Source: Liolophura sinensis
Lineage: Eukaryota; Mollusca; Polyplacophora; Chitonida; Chitonidae
Assembly (NCBI RefSeq): GCF_032854445.1
Contig: NC_088301.1
Coordinates: 58,540,512 to 58,604,511, forward strand
Direction of reading: 5' to 3'
DNA length: 64,000 nt
Below, in pieces: positions 37,083-49,328 of the stretch. How positions within the stretch are numbered: position 1 is the first letter of the stretch; each line of letters begins with the position of its first letter. The translations under genes and the position numbers were made by a program. The notes beneath the pieces were generated by a model. The model saw only the letters and a program-made list of their open reading frames with translations. It was not told where the DNA came from and made no database searches.

Positions 37083-37432
37083 TTGGGGTTTAACGTCTTG
37101 CTCAACAATTTGTCAGTCATGACGACGAAGGAATCCTCAGAGGGTATGTAATGTGCCTCCTTGTTGCAGGACGGATTTCCACCGCTCTTTTATCTAGTGC
37201 TGCTTCACTGAGACGACTTAGCGAAGGCAAGTAATCCGCCCCGCCCTAGACATTATACTGATATGGGTCAACCAGTCTTTGCACTATCCTCTTCATGCTG
37301 AACGCCAAGCAAGAAAGTTACAACTTCCTCTTTTAAAGTCTTAGGTGTGACTCGACCCAGGATTGATAGTGGATGTACCGCTTCTGGAGCAGATGCTTTA
37401 CCAACTATGCTATCCAGACCGGTCCTAATGAT
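37083..37432 (-). mobile_element. SINE family B, minus orientation
   Basis: Begins with the reverse of the family's 3' end (GGGGTTTAACGTCTTGCTCA) and ends near a degenerate tRNA head read on the minus strand. Contains TTAAAGTCTTAGGTGTGACT, the counterpart of the AAAGACTTTAAAAATG body word in the plus copy next door. Confidence 0.8.
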
Positions 37433-37451
37433 TAGAGTGTCTGCCATAAAG

Positions 37452-37775
37452 TTGGGGGACTGCTTCGGTGGCCTAATGGTTAGAGCATCTGCCTCGAAGT
37501 CGGGAAACCCCGGGATCTAACACCTAAACCTGGTAATACCAAAGACTTTAAAAATGGTGCTACCACCTTGCTTGGTGCTCAGCAGTGAGAGGTTGGAGCC
37601 CAGTGTCAGTATAATGTAACTGTGTGGGATGTCATGTCTGGTGTCTTTGGCATGACATCTTCAGTGATGGCAACACTTTGGCAGCATGGACTCAAGACAC
37701 AAAATATGTACGCGCACCAATTGAGTCCTCGTTGTCATATGACTGGAAAATTGCTTAGTAGGATGTTAAACTAGT
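37452..37775 (+). mobile_element. SINE family B, near full-length
   Basis: The head TGGCCTAATGGTTAGAGCA fits a tRNA A box perfectly; the B box (GGGATCTAACACC) has decayed. The body has AAAGACTTTAAAAATGGTG, GTGTCAGTATAATGTAACTG, and a tail ending GGATGTTAAAC. Lies head to head with the minus copy at 37083. Confidence 0.87.
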
Positions 37776-37864
37776 CATTTGGTTAGCTGGGGTGTCAGTA
37801 TGTTTTAACTGGGTGAACAACGGTCTCAGTGATCATCTAGCTTGGACACCAAAACCAATGGTTT

Positions 37865-38055
37865 ATTTATTTATTTGATTGGTGTTTTACGCCGTACTCA
37901 AGACTATTTCACTTGTACGACGGCGGCCAGCATTATGGTGGGAGGAAACCAGGCAGAGCCCGGGGGAAACAGACTACCATCCGCAGGTTGCTGGCAGACC
38001 TTCCCACGTACGACCGGAGAGTGAGCCAGCAGTAGCTGGGCTTGCCAAAACCAGT
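37865..38055 (-). mobile_element. SINE family A, minus orientation, head partly lost
   Basis: Starts with (TTTA)n and GGTGTTTTACGCCGTACTCA, then GGCGGCCAGCATTATGGTGG and the GCAGGTTGCTGGCAGACC block. Least diverged body copy in the window. Confidence 0.88.
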
Positions 38056-38520
38056 CAGAAAAAAAGTCAGGTGGTAACTGACTTACACAATGGATTCATT
38101 GTTTAGCAAAAGCCTCTAAGGCTTCTAACATTCCAACAGTTACTGCTATGGTTCAAACTATGTTGATTTATTTCAAAGTGTTTGAGATTTTACTCAAGAA
38201 TTTGTAACTGATATGACAGTGGTCAGGTTTATGTGTGAAGGAAAGCTGGGTGCCAGAGTAAATCGTCCCCTCCCCCAGCACATGTACCTGACACAACCCT
38301 CCTCTAACAGTGCAGTTCAAGCAAGCTGGGATTTTTTTTTTTCTTCATATTAATGTAGCAAGATAAATTTGATCAATAGTATTTAAGAGAAAATAATGCA
38401 AAACAAAACTGGCTTTGACATATTTTTTACTGTTCATTTCACCACAGAATATATTATGGCACTACATGACTAATGGTTTCATAAATTATTAAATCAATCA
38501 GCAGTTTTTTTTTTAATACA

Positions 38521-41500
38521 TTAAGTTATATTCCTTTTTTTCAAGATAATGATTTTTGTCCCTGTAATAACTTTAAATGGCGGCACTGAAGTCCATGCCA
38601 GTTGAAGTTTGTTATAACCTTCAACCTTGGCAACAACCTCATGGGTAGCAGAATAAGGCAAGACAGACTTGCTCTTCTCAGAATTTGCACCAATGAGGAG
38701 CCAGGAAAACTGTTTCATGGCTTCTCCACCAGGGGGCAGATCTTCTGTCTTGTTGTACCTGCAAAACACAATGCATGTAGTTTGTTACATATTAGAACCA
38801 CAAAAATTCCCTGATGAAAACTTAGGCTACACTATCCTGTTTGTAAAATTACAACGTGTGCTTTGGTTTACCTTCCTTTCAACATTAATACTTAAGTTGC
38901 ATAAAATATTTACATGTACAATTTGACTGCTGTTTAAAGCCATGCCCAAGAGTTTTTCGCTTATACAATAAGTGTTCATGAGTCTTCATGAGAGGAGGAA
39001 ACCAGAGTGTAAGGTGTAAACCACTGACCTTCGGCAGGTGCCTAACTAACCTCTTGACACTTGTACAATGGCAGTCAGACTTCATGAGTGGAGGAAACCA
39101 GAGTGTAAGGTGTAAACCACTGACCTTCGGCAGGTGCCTAACTAACCTCTTGACTCAAAGCAGCAGTTGCAACAACAAGAGCTGTGATGAAGTTGTCCTG
39201 TAGAGCTTTTCACACATATACAATGTCAACCTTTTTTGTGAGTGAAGGAAATCAGCATGCCTGAGTAAACCATCAATCCTTGGCAAGTTAATGATGGTAT
39301 GAAGTGGTCAATAGCCAAAAAAGCATCCTTAAAATACTGAGTGTCACTATGACTAGCCCCACGAAGAGTTATTGTGGGGGAATATACAAATTCCTTGTCC
39401 AAGGCTGTGCACGAACAGGCTCTATCCCAGCATACTGCATCAAGTTAGTGACACACTGCACTAGAACAGTTCTTAGACTGCCAAATATGTATTGTACCTT
39501 CTCAGTGAATAATAAAATCTGTACACAATGTATGTGTGCATGCTTTTAATGTTTCTTGCTACACATTAGTTGACCTGTTTAACCAGGATTATTCAGGACT
39601 TACTGCCATAAAGATTCTAGCTGAGTAAATCGAGAGACGCCTGTCTGAGCCGTATATACATCAATGTGAACGGATATGTCTGAAAAGAAGACATGGAGGC
39701 ACCATTTAACAATTATGTGTTCCTTTTTTCACCAAACAAACTCTAGAGTAAGGGAGGCCTCGGAGGGAAATGACAAAAAAATCCCGCACCCCCACTCCCA
39801 CCATCAACCTCTTGTTTGCACAAAACATGTTTATTGTTTTCTGCCCAGTTAGAGGTTAACTTGAGTGAAGAAGAAAAAAACTTTTTTTCTTTTTTTACCA
39901 TCCTGAAGTTTCCAAAAATTGTTAGTGTACCGATCAAGAGAGTGCCTGTTCCCCTGCTACTGATATTTTGGATCTGCTCAATTCAGAACTATGAGCTCGC
40001 AACATTTTCTGTTCACCTGTACACGTAAACCCCCCAATTTGGGTCATCTTAAACCACTTCATCAGCAATGACTAATCATTGGTACATTATATGGACATTT
40101 TATGTTAATCTCTTGGACAACAGAACAATAAGTTTAAGTTCCAATTTAAATCATCTGTAGATCAACATGAAAAAATGTATTCATAGAGATTTGTACCTAC
40201 TTTCAGAGTTACTATGAGCGTTACTTTGAGCAAGCTCGTGTAGGCGATGCATGGCTACTCCTCCAGGATAGTTATGAGATGACACATACAGGAAGCACAC
40301 ACTAATAAATACATTAACAAACAGGTGGCATGCCACGAGATGAGCAGTCACCCACTGAAGAGGTGTCTTTGAGCGGTTCAGCCAACTGGAAAAAAAAAAA
40401 AAACAGAAGGGTTTATTTGCAAGTTTCTCACATTCCAACGCCACCTCACTTCCATGAAGATGTAAACAATACAACTTTTACACCTTTTCTTTTTCTTTGT
40501 GAACTTATTTCACCAAAGTGTCTCCTTATAATTTTTAATAAATAACTTATGTATTTTCATGTATTTGGTTGGTTTTTAAATCCATACCAAAGAATTCTTC
40601 ACTTATACAGAAGTATGCAATTTTATGTGTGCAGGAAACCGGGGGTGCGCAGAATACACCTCAAGTCCTGACCAGGTACATGTACATCATGAATTTCCTG
40701 ACTAAAAGCTACAGCCATGGATACCAGCCAGTGGACAGGGGCCAACTGGCTGCACTTATTTTCAAACAGTATATGTAGTAACTAAACTGTAGTTATATGT
40801 CCAGGTAATGAAAATTGCTAAAGCAATTACTGTAATTTCAAATTTTTACATGTTTGCAGGGTTTTTATTTAAGTATATTCTGAAGGCACTCTGATAAAAT
40901 TATACTGTTTGTGAAACCCTGAAATGAGCTAGTCCAACCAATGTAATTCTTGTCTCAAAATTTAAATCAAAAATGTGCATAAATTGCACAAAGGTTTTTT
41001 ACATACAAAAATGTTGAGAAATTAGGGTAAGGGCATATTTAAGCTAAGGATATGGAGGAATAATTGAATACATAAAAATACAGTGTTACAAATGCCATGG
41101 ACTGCTACAAGGAGATGCAAATCATCTGAGTGTGATGTTAGATTGTTCCAACAGTCAACATACTCACGTCAAAATTAAAATATTCTGATTATTGGCACAA
41201 AAAAAAAAATCCAGAAATATTCTGGATGAGAATCTGTCATGGTACTTACATACGGGACATAGCACAAGATGCTGCAATGTTGAGCACTGGAAAGGTGTAA
41301 ATGATGAACCTCAGCTCTTTATGTGGAAGAAAGGAATAGAGGAAAACAAACCCTAAGGCAGGGAATAGCAATGTCAACAGCCTTCTGTCGAAGTAAAACC
41401 CAACCGGAATGAGCAAGGTGCTACAGGACAGTGCACGGGGAATTGCCGAGTAAAAGTACCAGAGGAACGGAGATGTCTGTTTGCTCAAAGTCAAGGAAAA

Positions 41501-44500
41501 TTCTGCGTCTGTTATCCCAGCAGTCCAATGTATTATCCTGAATATCATTTCATTTCTATGAAGGTAGTCTTGCCAATCGTTCCACTGATCTATATTGTGA
41601 TTTGCTGGAATTTACGTTTATCATCAGACTAAATGATTTCTTCAATGGATTTCAACCTTGTACTGAAGGATATCTCACTAACTGGAAAAAGGTAAATGTC
41701 ATGGTGGAGGAAGACAAAGTGCCAGGTATAAACAAAACAGTCTTTGGCAAGCACCTTAATTACATATATTTCCACATACACACCAGGATGTACATGCTAT
41801 AATGGTGGCAGGAAAGTTTTCCTTCTACTGACCTTCATGGAAGAACACCTGAAAAGCTCTACAAGCACTTGTTCATTCATCGTGATTGAAGTGGACTGAA
41901 GGTGTGGTAATTTAAAAAACATTTGTCTTTTTAATGGCACCCCAATATTTTACTTATGCAATGGTGGCCAGCATTATGGTGGGAGGAAACCAGGCATAGC
42001 CTGGCAGAGACCCAGGAGCATCTGCGGGTTACTGGTCGACCTTCGACCTTCCAGCATACAATGGAAGCTGAAGGGTTAGGACTGACCCAGCATGTAAAGT
42101 ACGCAATAATTCAATGACAAACACATCATACACTGTTATAGGACTCACCCTCCCAGAAATCATCTGGTAGTGGACATATACCTATGTCATTAATGGTATT
42201 AACTGCTATGTTTAAGTAGAAAATAATGTAAATACAGCACTAACACTGTGATGGAGTTAGTTTACTTGGGCCTGGTCGCTCAGAGAGAAGATTAGAAATC
42301 ATGTCCTGGCCAACACTCTTAGTTCTACCCATCTGACAGAATAGTGATGCCAGGTCAAGTCCACTCAATCATCACAGCTCCACCCATTTCTCTACCTGAC
42401 GATTCATTTCAATTTGTCTATTTTTTATGAAAAGAAAAGAAAATCTCTGCCAGATAACAGGAAAACCTCCTTCTCTGGTTGCAGCCCCCCGCCAGCAGTG
42501 GCTGGACTTACATGATCGGACAGGTTAAGTGTCATTTATTTAGCCATTTTTCTGATTTTTTTAGAACACCAGACTCAAGAGTTTTCCAGTGATGTAATGG
42601 TGCAAAATTTTACAGGTGAATGAAACAAAAGTGCCTGGGAGAAACCACCTACCCTAATCCTTCAACCGTTTCCACCTCCTCTGCAACCACTATTTTGAAA
42701 CATTCTGAGAGAGCTTTGGCATTAACCGAAATAATGTTCACAGTTTTATGAAGCTTGAAAAAAAAAGTGCTTTAGAGGTCGAAAAGGTTGAAAATTTACA
42801 GTACCTTTTGGCAAGTCACTGACTAACTTTCCCACAGGTCATGTAGATATGCACACCATACTGGCAGCAGACAACTTGAGTTCAACAATTCTTAGATTGT
42901 GCAAAAGGCCACAGAAACTGTAAAAGTGGTGGAATTCACAAAGTCCTTGTCCAAGATTTGTCTCATTAATTATCTAATAAATTAATAAATCAATTATAAA
43001 GCATAACAAATTACCAAGGATACGCCATAGTCTGCACTTTTGTTGAGAACTACATTGAACCACAGCACCTCCCCTTCAGGCCACAACCAGCGCTTCCAGA
43101 AAATTGAATCCACCAAAAATGTTGTGACTAAGAACAAACATAAAAGACAAATCCTGATATTTTACTCCCCCTAAAAATACTACATTAACTGACATTCATA
43201 GATACATTGACGATCAAGCCTTACGGGTGATATCCGTCATAACAAGGTAATGTCAGTACATTTTTGTGAGCATTACACTGCATAACCTTTCACAATAAAG
43301 TCTACATCCGCACACGTCTATTCAATGAAAATAAATAGATGGGGCTTATACAGTTGTGTGTCTACCTGGCTGGTGCCCAAACATGCCACACAGGTTTTCT
43401 ACAGACATACACTGCTTTAGCTTCATTTCTTACTGCACATGTAAAAGAAGTTCTGTAACAAGAACACAATGAGGTTTGTGATGTACACACAGGAAAAGCC
43501 TCACTGTATATACTTACTCAGTAATTCTAACCTACTGATGCAAACAGCTGGATCTGACAATTTACCCGTACGGATAAGTACTGATACTTTGTGTAACTCT
43601 CGACCATTTTTGTATTACGTAAAAAGAAGTTTATCAAAGGCTATACAGGGCTGCCTTTTGCACACAAAGGTCAAGGACTTGTAGAAACTTGTAAAATCTT
43701 CGTCTTGTAGATTTGAAAGTCAGCAAAAGTCTATTCTAAGTGTCCTAAAGATCAATCAAACTGTTATCGTCACATTTTCAATGGATTCCATAACTCTGAG
43801 GTTTACCTAGAACAACAGCACCAGCTGGAAATACGTTTCTCAGTAGTGTGAATATTGAAACCCGGTGGTACATCAGCTCCATGAACAGTATCAGGCCTAG
43901 AAACAGGGCTAGCTCTGCACGGAAAACGATGATGGCAATGCCTGACGTCCAAATAAATCGACCATATCTCTGCCTTAACCAGTAGCTCAGTGCCAGAAAC
44001 ACTGTAACATGAGGAAAAGCTGTTAAGCTACTAAATGCTTAACGAAGATAAAAATTTCCTTCAAAAAATCTTTATCATTCCAAAACTATCACTCACTGCT
44101 GCTTACATGCTGTTACTGTATTTCGCATAAAGTTTTGCATTTTTCAAGAGACAAAATTTGCTTGATTCATCTACGTATGGGGACCATTATGAATTCTGAT
44201 TAATTATTTATCAGAAAAAATCAAGTGTTGGCATCAGAAGTATCACATTAGGGCCTTTATGTGCTTCTGGAATAGCATTTTACCACACCAAACTTTACTT
44301 GAAATACAGAATACAAAATCATACATGTACATGTACTGGGAAATGGTTTAATTAAAAATATATCACACAACAAAAGAAAGACAATTTAAGCACTTTTCAA
44401 AAACACTACATGTGACACTTTGAAGTTTGAACAGGGTGTTTAAAGGTTCGTGGTGCACAGCAAACATCTAAGTTTTATATGTGTAAATATAATACAAACA

Positions 44501-47500
44501 CTCTGCAAGTGATCATGTGCCAAATACACTGCTGTTTCTCAACAGTACTGTGATACCATGACCCAAATGAGGACTAATCTACTTCATTGATGTAATTAAA
44601 GAAAACTATTAAAAACTTATTTTTCAAACTGCACTTTACATATCGATGTCTTTCCTCCACAGACATTTTATTTTCGTAGAAGTACATCTAACAACTTATA
44701 TAGATCAAAATCAATTTTCAGAAATTTTTTTTTTAATCTTTGGCTTACCTAGCCCCAAAGCCATAACATTAGGTAGTGGTCGCGTCATGTAGAAGAGTAA
44801 GTGGAACTGAGTTACAGTCAAAAGCAGCATCCATCGTTTCACACTCCTTCCAAAATTAGACTGAATTGCTGTGCAGAATGCTCGAAACCCCATCAGGACA
44901 TAAAAGCCAAGGCAAGCACGTACTGAAACATACACAAAATATGACCACTACTTCAGCAAAAGTCTGTAAATACCGTGTATATAGATATGCCAGTATCTAA
45001 CAATACCAGTATTGTCAATGCATGTATATGTCAATGATGACATGGTGGGTACATGTGTTCAACAACTATGTACAGGTAGGTAGTAGTATGGTTAGTATTG
45101 TCTTGAAAAAGACTAAAAAAGGCGTCTTTAGACTAAAGCAAAGATGCCACTTAAAGTGAACATAAAGTCTGCTACTATATGCACACAGAAAAAATGATAT
45201 AGGACAAGTTATGACAGAAAAATATGTAAAAAATTCGATAAAGTTTTGATAGCCAAGATGTAGTTCAGCATTGGGGATACAGCACTGACGGACAATTCAC
45301 TCCGAGTAACCAGGTTGTAAAAGCACTTATGAACCTGTCAAATCACTGGCGTCACATGATTATTGACTGTCACGTCAAAAAACCTAGTAGCTCTCAGTGT
45401 GATTTCTTACACTGGATAGACAGATATCGATACAATAAATAGGATTTTGCGATTAGTTTATGTCTTAACCTGATGCATTTTGAACCACATATTTATGAGT
45501 AAGGAACTGAGAATGGCTGCCCGTGTTACAATGCGTACACATTGCGCAGGATACTGCAGTAACTTGTCAGGGTGAGCTGGCAAGAAAACTGCCTCCAGAG
45601 ACTCACTGCTTGAAGAAAAATATTGTGGCTTTGCATTATTTTTCCTTAGCTAAATCAGACTTATTACAAAAATATCTTCCTAAAATCTGAATGAAAGGGT
45701 GTGTTATCAATCAGAAGGTCCTGCTGTGTTCGGTACATTCCCTGAAGTCAGTAGAGTCAGCTCCTGAGTAGAGCCACCTGTTCCTTACACCCATGCAGGA
45801 CGACGACGAACAGGACCGCTAAAATACAACGCTTGTGTCCACGAACATCAACCTGACCCAGTGCCAAACTAAAGAAACATTGGCCCTTTGAACACGGAAC
45901 AGAGCTGATACTCTTTGGTTGGGTATCAGGCATTTTTGTTTGTATTTTCTCATTGTCACATTGTTTAAAACGGATGGTCGGTAGCTCCTACGTTTTGTGA
46001 CGTCACTCTAGATAGCTATAACATGGCAAAATGGTGCACCAAATGAGTGGCTAGGTACTGATGATTGTTTGCTATTCATTTTGTGGATGTAGAATGGTGT
46101 AGAATTTTAAAAATATTTTTAGAACATTTCCGGAATACTACTTTATTAATTAATTCAGCTTTAGTGGCTGACTTTATGTTCACTTTAATGATTAAAGTTC
46201 TGTGATTATGTAGCAAGACTACAGTGAGACTACAGCAAGGAGAAAAAGGCACAGTTTCAAGGCTTTTTAACAAACATAAATTTAATATTATGTAACACTG
46301 AACTGGAAGATGCCAACTTATTGACCATTTGATCGAGGTAGTAGTTCATTTCTTATAAAAATCTAAAAAAAATATACAACATTAGGGAGACCTACCAACG
46401 ATTTGGCTGAAAAATTTGCTTGCACCAAAGAGCCTAGCAGTCCAGACCAGAGGAGCACTGACTGTCGATATGACAAAAGGCCCCAGAAAACTTCTTGGCA
46501 CAACACCAGGGAACTCCAAGTGGTCATACTGTCAATATGCAAAAGACGCAACATATACATACTTGCACATTTAGCTTAAGAATGAAATAAGACAGAAAGA
46601 AAAAAGGATAATGCCTGTATCAGTCTGCATCTCTTCTGAAAGCTTTCAGAAATACCATTTTCAATCGACACAAATTCTGACTGTTTTATCTTCTTCAGTA
46701 AACCGTGATCATCCAAACTTGAAAGGATCTGGTCCTTTATCCAGATGCATCAAAAAAAGAAAGTCATTTACATTTATGAAAAAAACAATACTTTAACACT
46801 GAATGCCTACCTTTGACTACATAATAGGTTTTATGTATGTTTCAAAATAATCATCTTTCTCAAGATATTTAAGAAAATATTTGCTCTGACGGATTCTTTT
46901 TTGCAACATCAGATAATACAGGAGAGTTTTTAGCAAGACTTGCCACCTGAGGAATCCTATCATATGCACACGCCTTTGCACTTCTAAAACAAAATCTAGG
47001 TGAGCTAATAACATATCCTCATACACAAGTGTAGAGATGTATGAATCTTATTTACAGGGTTCGTACAGGTATATGAAAAAGAAATTCCTGGAGTTTTCAA
47101 GGCTAGTTTCAACATACCATGGTGCAAATTATAGACTATATTTTAAGTCTGAATTATAGATGCTTTAATTTACATGCATTTATACTGAATAGTATGCTTG
47201 CTTTTGCAAGAAATATCTGCCCTTCACTTCTGTAATGTGACACCTTCTTTGACCCAGCCTTGGCTCAGTAAAAAAAAAACGAACGCCATATATCATTATG
47301 CAGGGCTTCCTCTGGGTCAGTATTATTAGTATTTTTTTCAGCCAGTCACTTTAGCCACTGATCAGATTTTGTAGTAAATGCTATTTTTCTTTAGCCATAC
47401 TTCCTTAGCGGCCATGACTCTTGTAGGTCTCCTTCTGTAATTCGCTTTTATCTGCCTTGGTGTAGCTGCTAGAATCAGTTTTGTCTCTTCCAGGTATATC

Positions 47501-49328
47501 TGGAGTTTATCAAACGTTACGTTTAGAACAATTGCCCTCAAATTAATGGAGCAATGCTTGGCAGCGTGTATATGTTTTTTGAAAAAAAAAAAATCAATCC
47601 TTTTTTCAACCTATCTGTAGCATCCCAGAAAATTGTAATTTCCTCTATCAGAAAAACATCTAATTTACTTCGGATCCAAAAAAAAAAATTTATTAAGAGG
47701 AAAAGTTTAAATTTTTCATGGGTGGTGACTTCAATTACCTGTGTAACTCTACCTTGATTTATTTCCCTTGATTATTATTTTTTTTTTTTTTACAATTGGC
47801 GATGAAAGGCACCCCCCAAAATGCCATGATTCTCATTCGTTATTTAACAAAAATGATTTCAAGTGTTATTTAATGTAAGTCAACTTGCAACAATGCTGAA
47901 CCTGCTTTGTAGATTTCTGTCAAGTAATCGCCATACAACTGTGTTATTGTTGTTTTGCCGAGATGAGGCCATTTTAAATGAAAGTAAGTGGATTATTGTC
48001 ATACCAAAAATTGCAAAAATATGCTGAAAACCCTTGAAAAATTCTCATTTTAGATTTGTATAACGTTTGTATTTTTTCTTAAGTAAATAAATTTATCACC
48101 AAAATCATTCATATTTCTTCAATTTTTAATCGCCATTTTAAAAGGTTGTTCTAAATTTGCAACAATGGCTAGTGCTAGCATAAGCCCTGATTATGGGAGA
48201 ATTATTAGCGAGCTCCCGATTATCAGACTCGGTGGTCAGCAGACAATAAGTTTGGGACAAACTAAGACTTTCAAGGAGTTTCCTGGAGTATTTTTATAAG
48301 GACTTTCAAGTACTTGAAAATGAAATTGTATTTTTCAAGCACTTTCAAGAAGTTTCAAGGACTGTGCGCACCCTTATTTAGTTTACACAAAGTCGAGAGA
48401 CCCCGAGATCAAGCCGGAATCATAAGACTTTTACTACAAGGGATAATAGAATGTTTTCAAAAACTTTTTTCTCTGCCAGTGACAATGCCTTGATAACAAC
48501 TAAGTCCACCACATGTGACTAGGAAACGCTATATATGTATGTTTGACATACTGCTTCGGTTGTCTAATGGTTAGAGTGTCCGCCTCAAAGTCGGGACATC
48601 CCAGGATCAAACCTGGGTAGGGTCATCCCAAAGATTTTAAAAATGACAATGAGTCAGGATTGTTTGCCTGGTGTCAGTGTAATGTGACTGGGTGGGATGT
48701 CATGTCTGGTGTCTTCGGTATGATACTTCAGTGGCAGCAACACTTTGTCGACATAAACTCCATCAGGCACTATTTATCAGAGAATTTTAAATGGATTATT
48801 TCAAGAATATCATTTTTATCAAGCTTTTCCTACTTGGAAGCTGTTTCAATGCAAACTGGTCTACATGAAGAATTAGCCTGTTCTGCTGTAACATATCTGC
48901 CGCAAGGCAAAGTGTACCATGATAAGCCAAATACTTAGGGGATAATAAGTCTGAATGTTGTAACCAATTATACAGATAAGTGTATGTTTTAAGTATCTTC
49001 AGCAGACAACACGACCTAAAAGTGTTAAACAGAAATGAAAGCTTTATATATTGCAGTAGCATGTGCGACAAGCATAATTCTCAAGGTGTACACTGATCAT
49101 TTACATGGTTTGTGTATCATATGTAATCACTCTCATAGGCAATTATGTTACACATAATAGAGTATCACTGTCAGCGTGTCTTACCTGACTGAGACTAAAG
49201 CCATGATAAAGGATGTCATGCATAGCCTGTAAGTTAAAGCTCTCCTCTACCTTTGTGTATGGACACACCAACAGGTGCAGCAGCATCACAACTAATACTG
49301 CAAAGTCCAGACCAGTGACCATCACCAT
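38521..49328 (-). CDS. ALG12: ALG12 homologue, dolichyl-P-Man:Man7GlcNAc2-PP-dolichol alpha-1,6-mannosyltransferase
   Basis: Nine exons in transcript order: 49328-49185, 46528-46396, 44922-44749, 44001-43807, 43127-43024, 41476-41250, 40385-40201, 39679-39604 and 38758-38521 (TAA). They sum to 491 codons plus stop, the usual family length, with all phases closing. Diagnostic segments are [19 protein letters not shown] (the GT22-type lumenal loop with its acidic pair), [63 protein letters not shown] and [17 protein letters not shown]. It is a multi-pass ER enzyme that adds the eighth mannose (alpha-1,6) to the lipid-linked oligosaccharide. In exon 7 the donor must be the GTAGGT at 40195-40200, not the GTACAA four bases on, to stay in phase with exon 8. 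Exon 5 uses GTATCC as donor. Confidence 0.97.
38985..39160. repeat. 96-bp tandem duplication within a decayed SINE
   Basis: GAGGAAACCAGAGTGTAAGG and the following bases recur with a period of 96, in ALG12 intron 8. The unit resembles the minus strand of the family-A body (CACTTGTACAATGG..., GGAGGAAACC), so the duplication happened inside an old SINE copy. Confidence 0.8.
41936..42092 (-). mobile_element. SINE family A, minus orientation, diverged
   Basis: ATGGTGGCCAGCATTATGGT and GGGAGGAAACCAGGCATAGC, then a degenerate distal part. In ALG12 intron 5. Confidence 0.78.
47056..48374. mobile_element. Putative non-autonomous DNA transposon in ALG12 intron 1
   Basis: The left end GGGTTCGTACAGG is matched in inverse by the right end CTGTGCGCACCC. 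Inside each end are related A/T-rich words about fast-decaying CAAGGAnTTTCAAG runs (48270-48362) and GGAGTTTTCAAGG (47092). No transposase frame. Target-site duplication was not resolved by eye. Confidence 0.4.
48548..48760 (+). mobile_element. SINE family B, 3'-truncated
   Basis: tRNA-like head with A box (TGTCTAATGGTTAGAG) and an intact B box (GGATCAAACCTGG), then the family body. Truncated after GGCAGCAACACTTTG. Best-preserved head of this family in the window. Confidence 0.83.

Noticed and set aside
40197-40200. GTACAA as the donor of ALG12 exon 7
   Set aside because: It would skip or frameshift the conserved [14 protein letters not shown] exon at 39604-39679; the GTAGGT four bases earlier gives correct phase.
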